From assembly GCA_950295325.1 (NCBI GenBank), contig OX485806.1:54181169-54245168 (forward strand): a stretch of 64,000 bases of DNA. Reading direction: 5' to 3'. This DNA is from Polytrichum commune. Lineage: Eukaryota > Streptophyta > Polytrichopsida > Polytrichales > Polytrichaceae. Position numbers and translations under genes: made by a program. The notes beneath the pieces are model-generated. The model searched no databases. It saw only the letters and a list, made by a program, of their open reading frames with translations, and was not told the origin of the DNA. Shown one piece after another: positions 1-11,231 of the stretch; positions within the stretch are counted from its first letter, which is position 1, and every line of letters starts with the position of its first letter.

Positions 1-232
1 GAGATTTTGACTAGTATGACGATCCTTGTTTATGTGTATGTATGTGAAGTAGCTAGGTTTATATGTTGGAATTTTTTAGATTCCACTAGAGGCCGACCGT
101 CTCGGATCCGAGAGGGTCTAGGGTGTGGTAGTATGGACCAGATTTTGACCAGTATGAGGATCCTCGTGTATGTGTATGTATGTGAACTAAGTAGGTTCAT
201 ATGTTCGAATATGGATTCCACTAGAGGCCGAC
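1..232. repeat. Left piece of the 138-bp satellite array
   Basis: About 1.7 monomers of the same 138-bp satellite that fills 2,208-11,205. The same palindromic block (CTCTCGGATCCGAGAG, slightly varied) and the GTATGTGTATGTATGTGAAC stretch are visible. The array continues off the left edge. It stops abruptly at position 232 inside a monomer because another element is inserted there; the monomer resumes at 2,208 with the five bases CCGAC repeated. Confidence 0.93.
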
Positions 233-2207
233 TGTAGTAAGTTCTTGGTTTCTCTCTAAACAACAAAACCCAGGAAACAATGTCTCCAGGAATACTGAGC
301 TAGTGTCTATAAGGGTTAATTGTCACATTGGATTAAGGTTCTTAATAACATTTAGGGGTAGATTCTCACTCTTTATCTCCTTTCATCTCAACTTATTTCA
401 TTATTTTTAGTTCATATGTGATGGTTTTGTCGTGAGTGTGGTCAGTCCTATCTTCAAGGTATGTACTATTGTTTCTAAGGTTCATAGCTAATTCAGTCGT
501 GAGGCTCTTAGCTTGGCGAGTAGGCACTAACTCTTAGGCAGGACTACGCGTCCAAAACACGTCTTTTGAGTAGCCTTCTTGGTCTTTATGTGTTATGAAT
601 TATGCTTATGATCAATTCAAATTAATTCCATTTAGTTTTACTTACAGTTCTCGGCATTCCTTCAGAGACTGTAACCGTCTCCAGCATTTTCCGATCCACC
701 TGGTAATCCATCTCATAGAGCATCTATTCCGTCAATATAGAGGATATAAATATATCTATGTCTTTTACAGGCTATATCCTTTAGTTAATAAGTTGTTCTT
801 ACTTAAAAGGATTTACATGCAACAAATTCATCTCACCGGGTAAAGTCTTGCTTCTACCATGCGGGTGTTGTTCTCAATCTTTTCTCTCTTTCAGTTTATT
901 AACTCTCTCTCAAACCTAGCTGGCGATATTCTTTCAGGCTTACCCAGGCGATATCCTATTGTGGGGTAATCACCCTAAGGTGAGGTCAGTCCTCATCCTC
1001 GTACTAAGCTGTAACTTCTCACATTCTCTTAGGTAGGGTCTTGCCTCTCTCAGGCTTCTAAGTCTGTAACTCCTAGATTGGCTATAGCCTTTCCTGTGCT
1101 ATGACTTGGCCTCGACTCCCTAGGCTATTGCCCTTTCGTCTCTTTGTAGACTATTGGCCTTGCCATGACCACTCTCTGGTCTTGCCTTTACCCTTTCAGC
1201 CTCAGACTAAGGTTTTTTTCACTCATCAGTCTCTATTCTCCATCTCAGGGTAAGTGGCCATGCTCTCTAGGTTATTGCCTCTTCCTGTTCATTCTAAGGC
1301 TATGGCCCATTCCTTTCTCACCAAGAGACTTAACTTCTCTCCCTCTTTTCCTTTCTTGCAAGTAACTGGCTATGGCCCCATGCTCATCGCCTGATGCTCT
1401 CTCTCTCCTCTCTCTCACACTCTTCCCTTCTACCCTTCTTTCAACTGCCTTCTTAGTGGCCTCTTGCCTTCAGTTTTCAACTTCCACAGTGTGCGGCCAT
1501 TCACTGGCTTCGCACTTTCAATCACAACTTCTCAATCTACTGATGTTGTCTGTGTTTCACTCTCAAAGGCCATTGCCTCTCCAGACGTTCTTTCTTGTCA
1601 CTTACATACTTCAATGACTATTGCTCCTCTTGGCCTCTCGCCGACATCCTTCAATGTACGCTCGCACTCATAGCTAATTTCAGATTAGGATATAATTGCC
1701 ATTACACTGCACTCAACAACTCTTCGCTTAACACAACTCACTTTGGCGTCAACAACTATGACTCTATCACAGTTGCCTATAGCCAACAAATTACATTGTA
1801 CAATCACAAGACCATTGCTCATTCAAAGAACACTTTACTTAAATCAAATACAGAGTTCCAAAGACTGAATCACTCAGTTCTTTCCTACTCATCCCTATCA
1901 CTCCATCTCGGAGGAGCCTACTTGCCCTCAGACTCAATCACTGAGCTCTGATGCTGCAACGCCTATCGCTAACTAGGAGACTATGCCTGGTTTCTACATA
2001 TGAAAATAGCCTGCCTACTTTCTGATTCGCCTCCTCCTTGAGCTGACGAAGGAGGAGGAGTCGGTTAGGGGTTGTAACCGATTCTTGACGGCGATAGCCT
2101 TTCGATGCCGCTACAGATGACATTCCAAGATCATTGCCAGATGAATATCATCACTTTTCAAAAAATGGCCCACTTCGGGCAGGCGATAGCCAAAAATTGG
2201 TCTCACA
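233..2207. mobile_element. LTR-like insertion (probable solo LTR) in the satellite
   Basis: A 1,975-bp non-satellite segment that begins TGTAGTAAG and ends GGTCTCACA, so it has the TG...CA termini of a long terminal repeat. The five bases CCGAC occur directly before it (228-232) and directly after it (2,208-2,212), and removing the segment plus one copy restores an uninterrupted satellite monomer. A 5-bp target duplication with TG...CA ends is the hallmark of LTR-retrotransposon integration. There is no gag/pol coding and no second LTR inside, so a solo LTR left by recombination is the simplest reading; a short non-autonomous LTR element is the alternative. A TATA-like ATATAAATATA lies near 743-753. 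The stretch 960-1,650 is pyrimidine-rich with degenerate repeats of the type GGCTATGGCC/GGCTATTGCC. Small open frames in it look like chance. Confidence 0.8.
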
Positions 2208-5200
2208 CCGACCCTCTCAGATCCGAGAAGGTCTAGGGTGTCGTAGTATGGACGAGATTTTGATTAGTACGAGGATCCTTGTGTATGTATGTGAACTAAG
2301 TAGGTTCATATGTTGGAATTTTCTGGATTCGACTAGAGGCCGACCCTCTCGGACCCGAAAGGCTCTAGGGTGTGGTACTATGGACGAGATTTTGACTACT
2401 ATGAGGATCCTTCTGTATGTGTATGTATGTGAACTAGCTAGGTTCATATCTTGAAATTTTTTGGATTCCACTAGGGGCCAACACTCTCGGATCCGAGAAC
2501 GTCTAGGGTGTGGTAGTATGGACGAGATTTTGCCTAGTATGATGATCCTTGTGTATGTATATTTATGTGAACTAGCTAGGTTCATATGTTGAATATTTTT
2601 GGATTCCACTAGAGGCCGACCCTCTCGGATCCGAGACGGTCTAGGGTGTGGTAGTATGGACCAGATTTTGACTAGTATGAGGATCCTTGTGTATGTGTAT
2701 GTATGTGAACTAGCTAGGTTCATATGTTGAAATTTTTTGGATTCCATTAGGGGCCGACCCTCTCGGATCCGAGAGGGTCTAGGGTGTAGTAGTATGGACG
2801 AGATTTTGACTATTATAAGGATCCTTGTGTATGTGTCTTTATGTGAACTAGCTAGGTTCATATGTTGAAATTTTTTGGATTCCATTAGGGGCCGACCCTC
2901 TCGGATCCGAGAGGGTCTAGGGTGTGGTAGTATGGACGAGATTTAGACTAGTATGAGGATCCTTGTGTATGTGTATGTATGTGAACTAGCTAGGTTCATA
3001 TGTTGGAATTTTTTGGATTCCACTAGGGTCCGACCCTCTCGGATCCGAGAGGGTCTAGGGTGTGGTAGTATGGACGAGATTTTGACTAGTATGACGATCC
3101 TTGTTTATGTGTGTATATGTGAACTAGTTAGGTTCATATGTTGGAATTTTTTAGATTCCACTAGAGGCCGACCCTCTCGGATCCGAGAGGGTCTAGGGTG
3201 TGGTACTGTGGACAAGATTTTGACTAGTATGAGGATCCTCGTGTATGTGTATGTATGTGAAGGAGCTAGGTTCATATGTTGGAATTTTTTGGATTCCACT
3301 AAGGGTCGACCCTCTCGGATCCGAGAGGATCTAGGGTGTGGTAGTAGGGACGAAATTTTGACTAGCATGAGGATCCTTGTGTATGTGTATGTATGTGAAC
3401 TAAGTAGGTTCATATCTTGGAATTTTTTGGATACCACTACAAGCCGACCCTCTCGGACCCGAAAGGGTCTAGGGTGTGGTAGTATGGACAAGATTTTGAC
3501 TAGAATGAGGATCCTTGTGTATGTGTATGTATGTCAACTAAGTAGATTCATATGTTGGAATTTTCTGGATTCGACTACAGGCCGACCCTCTTGGACCCGG
3601 AAGGGTCCAGGGTGTGGTAGTATGGAGGAGATTTTGACTAGTATGAGGATCCTTGTGTATGTGTGTGTATGTGAACGAGCTAGGTTCATATGTTGGAATT
3701 ATTTGGATTCCACTAGGATCCGACCCTCTCGGATCCGAGAGGGTCTAGGGTGTGGTAGTATGCAGGAGATTTTGACTAGTATGAGGATCCTTGTGTATGT
3801 TTATGTATGTGAACAAGGTAGGTTCCTGTGTTGAAATGTTTTGGATTCCAGTGGAGGCCGACCCTCTCGGATCCGAGAGGGTCTAGGGTGTGGTACTGTG
3901 GACCTGATTTTGACTAGTATGAGGATCCTTGTGTATGTGTATATATGTGAACTAAGTAGGTTCATATGCTGGAATTTTTTGGATTCCACTAGAGGCCGAC
4001 CCTCTCGCATCCGAGAAGGTCTAGGGTGTGGTAGTATGGACGAGATTTTGACTAGTATGAGGATCCTTGTGTTAGTGTTTGTATGTAAACGAGCTATGTT
4101 CATATGTTGGAATTTTTTGGATTCCACTAAAGGCCGACCCTCTCCGATCCGAGAGGGTCTAGGGTGTGGTAGTATGGACGAGATTTTGACTAGTATGAGG
4201 ATCCTTGTGTATGTGTATGTATGTGAACTAGCTAGGTTCACTGGTTGAAATTTTTTGTGTATGCACTAGATGCCCAACCTCTCGGATCCGAGAGGGTCTA
4301 GGGTGTGGTAGTGTGCACCAGATTTTGACTAGTATGAGGATCCTTGTGTATGTGTATGTATGTGAACTAGCTAGGTTCATATGTTGAAATATTTTGTGTA
4401 TGGACTAGAGGCCGACCCTCTCGGATCCGAGAGGGTCTAGGGTGTGGTAGTATGGACGAGATTTAGACTAATATGAGGATCCTTGTGTATGTGTATTTAT
4501 GTGAACTAGCTAGGTTCATATACTGAAATTTTTTGGATTCCACTACAGGCCGACCTTCTCGGATCCGAGAGGGTCTAGAGTATGGTAGTATGGACCAGAT
4601 TTTGACTAGCATGAGGATCCTTGTGTTAGTGTATGTATTTGAACGAGCTACGTTCATATGTTGGATGTTTTTGGATTCCACTAGAGGCCGACCGTGTCGG
4701 ATCCGAGAGGGTCTAGGGTGTGGTAGTATGGCTTAGATTTTGACTAGTATGAGGATCCTTGTGTATGTGTATGTTTGTGAACTAGCTAGGTTCATATGTT
4801 GGAATTTTTTGAATTCCACTAGAGTTCGACCCTCTCGGATCAGAGAGGGTCTAGGGTGTGGTAGTATGGACGAGATTTTGACTAGTATGAGGATCCTCGT
4901 GTATGTGTATGTATGTGAACTAGCTAGGTTCATATGTTGGAATTTTTTGGATTCCACTAGAGTGGGACCCTCTCGGATCCGAGAGGGTGTAGGGTGTGGT
5001 AGTATGGACGAGATTTTGATTAGTATGAGGATCCTTGTGTATGTGTATGTATGTGAACTAGCAAGGTTCGTATAGTGAAATTTTTTGGATTCCACTAGAG
5101 GCCGACCCTCTCGGATCCGAGAGGGTCTAGGGTGTGGTAGTATGGACAACATCTTGACTAGTATGAGGATCCTTGTTAATGTGTGTGTATGTGAACTAGC

Positions 5201-6242
5201 CATGTTCATATGTTGAAATTTTTAGGATTCCACTAGAGGCCGACCCTCTCGCATCCGAGAGGGTCTAGGGTGTGGTAGTATGGACGATATTTGGACTAGT
5301 ATGAAGATCCTCGTGTATGTGTATGTATGTCAACTAAGTAGGTTCATGTGTTGGAATTTTTTGGATTCCACTAGAGGCCGACCTTCTCGGATCTGAGAGG
5401 GTCTCGGGTGTGGTACTATGGACCAGATTTTGACTAGTATGAGGATCCTTGTGTAAGTGTATGTATGTGAACGAGCTAGGTTCATATGTTGGAATTTTTC
5501 GGATTCTACTAATAGCCGACCCTCTCGGATCTGAGACGGTCTAGGGTGTGGTGGTATGGACGAGATTTTGACTAGTATGACGATGCTTGTGTATGTGTAT
5601 GTATGTGAACGAGCTAGGTTCATATGTTGGAATTTTCTGTGTATGGCCTATAGGCCCACCCTCTCCGATCCGAGAGGGTCTAGGGTGTGGTAGTATGGAC
5701 GAGATTTTGACAAGTACGAGGATCCTCGTGTATGTGTATGTATGTGAACGAGGTAGGTTCATATGTTGGAATTTTCGGGATTCCACTAGAGTCCGACCCT
5801 GTCGCATCCGAGAGGGTCTAGGGTGTGGTAGTATGAACGAGATTTTGACTAGAATGAGGAACCTGGTGTATGTGTATGTATGTGAAGTAGCTAGGTTCAT
5901 ATCTTGAATTTTTTTGGATTCCACTACAGGCTGACCCTCTCGGATCCGAGATGGTCTAGGGTGTGGTGGTATGGACTCGATTTTGACTAGTATGACGATC
6001 CTTGTGTATGTGTATGTATGTGAACGAGCTAGGTTCATATGTTGGAATTTTTTGTGTAGGGCCTAGAGTCCCACCCTCTCCGATCCGAGAGGGTCTAGGG
6101 TGTGGTAGTATGGACGAGATTTTGACTAGTATGAGGATCCTTGTGTATGTGTATGTATGTGAACTAAGTAGGTTCATATGTTGGAATTTTTTGCATTCCA
6201 CTCGAAGCCGACCCTCTCGGATCCGACAGGGTCTAGGGTGTG

Positions 6243-7060
6243 GTAGTATGGACCAGATTTTGACTAGTATGAGGATCCTTGTGTATGTGTATATATGTCA
6301 ACTAAGTAGGTTCATATGCTGGAATTTTTTGGATTCCACTAGAGGCCGACCCTCTCGGATCCGAGAGGGTCTAGGGTGTGTTGTATGGACGAGATTTTGC
6401 CTAGTATGAGTATCCTTGTGTATGTGTATGTATGTGTACTAGCTAGGTTCACAGGTTGAAATTTTTTGTGTATGCACTAGATGCCCACCCTCTCGGATCC
6501 GAGAGGGTCTAGGGTGTGGTAGTATGGACCACATTTTGACTAGTATGAGGATCCTTGTGTATGTGTATGTATGTGAACGAGCTAGGTTCATATGTTGGAA
6601 TTTTTTGGATTCCACTAGAGGCCGACCCTCTCGGATCCGAGAGGGTCTAGGGTGTGTTAGTATGGGCGAGATTTTTACTAGTTTGAGGATCCTTGTGTAT
6701 GTGTATGTATGTGAACTAAGTAGGTTCATATGTTGGAATTTTTTGGATTCCACTCGAGGCCGAACCTCTCGGATCGGAGAGGGTCTAGGGTGTGGTAGTA
6801 TGGGCGAGATTTTGACTAGTTTGAGGATCCTTGTGTATGTGTATATATGTGAACTAAGTAGGTTCATATGCTGGAATTTTTTGGATTCCACTAGAGGCCG
6901 ACCCTCTTGGATCCGAGAGGGTCTAGGGTGTGTTGTATGGACGAGATTTTGCCTAGTATGAGTATCCTTGTGTATGTGTATGTATGTGTACTAGCTAGGT
7001 TCACAGGTTGAAATTTTTTGTGTATGCACTAGATGCCCACCCTCTCGGATCCGAGAGGGT
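6243..7060. repeat. Higher-order repeat inside the satellite (4-monomer unit)
   Basis: A distinctive variant monomer (GTGTTGTATGGACGAG, then TTTTGCCTAGTATGAGTATCC, GTGTACTAGC and TTCACAGGTTG) occurs with TTGTATGG at 6,381 and again at 6,933. The offset is 552 bp, exactly four monomers. The intervening monomers also pair between the two blocks. This shows homogenisation by multi-monomer unequal exchange in this part of the array. Confidence 0.75.
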
Positions 7061-9069
7061 CTAGGGTGTGGTAGTATGGACCATATTTTGACTAGTATAA
7101 GGATCCTTGTGTATATGTATGTATGTGAACTAAGTAGGTTCATATGTTGGAATTTTTTGGATTCCACTAGAAGCCGACCCTCTCGGATCCAAGAGGGTCT
7201 AGGGTTTGGTAGTATGGACGAGATTTTGATTAGTATGAGGATCCTTGTGTATGTTTATGTATGTGAACTAGGTAGGTTCCTGTATTGAAATGTTTTGGAT
7301 TCCATTAGAGGCCGACCCTTTCGGATCCGAAAGGGTCTAGGGTGTGGTAATATGGACGAGATCTTGACTAGTATGAGGATCCTTGTGTATGTCTATGTAT
7401 GTGAACTAGCCAGGTTCATATGTTGAAATTTTTAGGATTCCACTAGAGGCTGACCCTCTCGCATCCGAGAGGGTCTAGAGTGTGGTAGTATGGACAAGAT
7501 TTTGATTAGGATGAGGATCCTTGTGTATGGGTATGTATGTGAACTAAGTAGGTTCATGTGTTGGCATTCTCTGGATTCCACTAGAGGGCGACCCTCTCGG
7601 ATCCGAGAGGGTCTCGGGTGTGGTAGTATGGACGAGATTTTGACTAGTATGAGGATCCTTGTGAATGTGTATGTATGTGAACGATCTAGGTTCATATGTT
7701 GGAATGTTTTGGATTCCACTAATGGCCGACCCTCTCGGATCCAAGAGGGTCTAGGGTGTGGTAGTATAGAGGAGATTTTGACTAGTATGAGGATCCTTGT
7801 GTATGTTTATGTATGTGAACAAGGTAGGTTCCTGTGTTGCAATGTTTTGGATTCCACTAGAGGCCGACCCTCTCGGATCCGAGAGGGTCTAGGGTGTGGT
7901 AGTATGGACGAGATTTTGACTAGTATGAGGATCCTTGTGTATGTGTATGTATGTGAACTAGCTAGGTTCACATGTTGAAATTGTTTGTGTATGCACTAGA
8001 TGCCCACCCTCTCGGATCCGAGAGGGTCTAGGGTGTGGTAGTATGGACGAGATTTTGACTAGTATGAGGATCCTTGTGTATGTGTATGTATGTGAACTAG
8101 CTAGGTTCACATGTTGAAATTGTTTGTGTATGCACTAGATGCCCACCCTCTCGGATCCGAGAGGGTCTAGGGTGTGGTAGTATGGACGAGATTTTGACTA
8201 GTATGAGGATCCTTGTGTATGTGTATTTATATGAACCAACTAGATTCAGATGTTGAAATTTTTTGGATTCCACTAGGGGCCGACCCTCTTGGATTCGAGA
8301 GGGTCTAGGGTGTGGTAGTATGGACCAAATTTTGACTAATATGAGGATCCTTGTCTATGTGTATATATGTGAACTAGCTAGGTTCATATGTTGAAATTTT
8401 TAGGATTCCACTAGAGGCCGACCCTCTCGGATCCGAGAGGGTCTAGGGTGTGGTAGTATGGACTCGATTTTGACAAGAATGAGATCCCTTGTGTATGTAT
8501 ATGTATGTGGAGTAGCTTGGGTCATATGTTAAATTTTTTTGGATTGCACTAGAGTCCGACCCTCTCGGATCCGAGAGGGTCTAGGGTGTGGTAGTATGGA
8601 CCAGATTTTGACTAGTATGAGGATCCTTGTGTATGTGTATGTATGTGAACTAGCTAGGTTCATATGTTGAATTTTTTTGGATTCCACTAGAGGTCGACCC
8701 TCTCGGATCCGAGAGGGTCTAGGGTGTGGTAGTATGGACTCGATTTTGACAAGAATGAGATCGCTTGTGTATGTATATGTATGTGGAGCAGTTTGGGTTA
8801 TATGTTGAATTTTTTTGGATTGCACTAGAGTCCGAACCTCTCGGATTCGAGAGGGTCTTGGGTGTGGTAGTATGGACCAGATTTTGACTAGTATGAGGAT
8901 CGTTGTGTATGTGTATGTATGTGAACTAAGTAGGTTCATATGTTGGAATTTTTTGGATTCGACTAGAGGCCGACCCTCTCGGATCGGAGAGGGTCTAGGG
9001 TGTGGTAGTATGGACGAGATTTTGACTAGTATGAGGATCCTTGTGTATGTGTATGTATGTGAACTAGCT

Positions 9070-9870
9070 AGGTTCACAGGTTGAAATTTTTTGTGTATGC
9101 ACTAGATGCCCACCCTCTCGGATCCGAGAGGGTCTAGGGTGTGGTAGTATGGACGAGATTTTGATTAGTATGAGGATCCTTGTGTATGTGTATGTACGTG
9201 AACTAGCTAGGTTCACAGGTTGAAATTTTTTGTGTATGCACTAGATGCCCACCCTCTCGGATCCGAGAGGGTCTAGGGTGTGGTAGTATGGACGAGATTT
9301 TGACTAGTATGAGGATCCTTGTGTATGTGTATGTATGTGAACTAGCTAGGTTCACAGCTTGAAATTTTTTGTGTATCCACTAGATGCCCACCCTCTCGGA
9401 TCCGAGAGGGTCTAGGGTGTGGTAGTATGGACGAGATTTTGACTAGTATGAGGATCCTTGTGTATGTGTATGCATGTGAACTAGCTAGGTTCACAGGTTG
9501 AAATTTTTTGTGTATGCACTGGATGCCCACCCTCTCGGATGCGAGAGGGTCTAGGGTGTGGTAGTATGGACGAGATTTTGACTAGTATGAGGATCCTTGT
9601 GTATGTGTATGTATGTGAACTAGCTAGGTTGACAGGTTGAAATTTTTTGTGTATGCACTAGATGCCCACCCTCTCGGATCCGAGAGGGTCTAGGGTGTGG
9701 TAGTATGGACGAGATTTTGACTAGTATGAGGATCCTTGTGTATGTGTATGTATGTGAACTAGCTAGGGTCACATGTTGAAATTTTTTGTGTATGCACTAG
9801 ATGCCCACCCTCTCGGATTCGAGAGGGTCTAGGGTGTGGTAGTATGGACGAGATTTTGACTAGTATGAGG
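9070..9870. repeat. Run of near-identical variant-B satellite monomers
   Basis: Six consecutive monomers carry the TTGTGTATGCACTAGATGCCCA variant and differ from one another by only a few bases, whereas elsewhere in the array the two variants are mixed. This looks like a recent local amplification of one monomer type. Confidence 0.7.
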
Positions 9871-11231
9871 ATCCTTGTGTATGTGTATGTATGTGAACTA
9901 GCTAGGTTCATATGTTGAAAGTTTTTGGATTCCACTAGAGGCCGACCCTGTCGGATCGGAGAGGGTCTAGGGTGTGGTAGTATGGACTAGATTTTGACTA
10001 GTATGAGGATCCTTGTGTATGTTTATGTATGTGAACTAGGTAGGTTCCTGTGTTGAAATGTTTTGGATTCCACTAGAGGCCGACCCTCTCGGATCCGAGA
10101 GGGTCTAGGGTGTGGTAGTATGGACTTGATTTTACCAAGAATGAGATCCCTTGTGTATGTATATGTATGTGGAGCAGTTTGGGTCATATGTTGAATTTTT
10201 TTGGATTGCACTAGAGTCCGACCCTCAGACTCTCGGATCCGAGAGGGTCTAGGGTGTGGTAGTATGGACGAGATTTTGACTAGTATGAGGCTCCTTGTGT
10301 ATGTGTATGTATGTGAACTAAGTAGGTTCATATGTTGGAATTTTTTGGATTCCACTAGAGGCCGACCCTCTCGGATCCGAGACGGTCTAGGGTGTGGTAA
10401 TATGGACGAGATTTTGACTAGTATGAGGATCCTTGTGTCTGTGTATGTATGTGAACTAGCTAGGTTCACAGGTTGAATTTTTTCTTGTATGCACTAGAAG
10501 CCCAGCCTCTCGGATCCGAGAGGGTCTAGGGTGTGGTAGTATGGACGAGATTTTGACTAGTATGAGGATCCTTGTGTATGTGTATGTATGTGAACTAGGT
10601 AGGTTCATGTGTTGAATTTTTTTGGATTCCACTAGAGGCCGACCCTCTCGGATCGGAGAGGATCTAGTGTGTGGTAGTATGGACTAGATTTTGACTAGTA
10701 TGAGGATCCTTGTGTATGTTTATGTATGTGAACTAGGTAGGTTCCTGTGTTGAAATGTTTTGGATTCCACTAGAGGCCGACCCTCTCGGATCCGAGAGGG
10801 TCTAGGGTGTGGTAGTATGGACTTGATTTTGACAAGAATGAGATCCCTTGTGTATGTATATGTATGTGGAGTAGCTTGGGTCAGATGTTGAATTTTTTTG
10901 AATTGCACTAGAGTCCGACCCTCTCGGATCCGAGAGGGTCTAGGGTGTGGTAGTATGGACCAGAATTTTGACAAGAATGAGGTGCCTTGTGTATGTGTAT
11001 GTATGTGGACTAGCTTGGGTCATATGTTGAATTTTTTTGGATTGCACTAGAATCCGACCCTCTCGGCACCGAGAGGGTTTAGGGTGCGGTAGTTTGGACC
11101 AGATTTTGACTTCAATGAGGTTCCTTGTGTATGGATATGTAGGTGGTCTAGCTAGATATATATGTTGAAATTCTTTGTGTATGCACTATAGTCTGATTCT
11201 CTCGGACTCACTTTATGTTTGTGTTATCTTA

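Larger units (their letters stand above)
2208..11205. repeat. 138-bp satellite array, about 65 monomers
   Basis: Head-to-tail tandem array. Successive ACCCTCTC blocks at 2,343, 2,481, 2,619 and 2,757 are spaced exactly 138 bp; the first spacing, from 2,211, is 132. Each monomer carries a perfect palindrome (CCCTCTCGGATCCGAGAGGG in good copies), then GGTGTGGTAGTATGGAC, TTTTGACTAGTATGAGGATCC and GTGTATGTGTATGTATGTG. Two recurrent variants of the last third exist: one with TTGGATTCCACTAGAGGCCG and one with TTGTGTATGCACTAGATGCCCA. Most monomers carry two GGATCC sites 54 bp apart. Since 138 is 46 codons, long frames stay open on both strands (for example 2,953-3,834 on + and 2,217-2,885 on -). These are repeats of one 46-residue translation and are not annotated as genes. 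The last two monomers (10,920-11,205) are clearly more divergent, as expected at an array edge. Confidence 0.97.

Noticed and set aside
2953-3834. Long open frame of 293 codons (and several of 100-220 codons on both strands) in the satellite
   Set aside because: They are translations of the 138-bp monomer in different frames. The period is a multiple of three and the monomer lacks stops by chance, so all copies stay open; both strands being open at once argues against coding.
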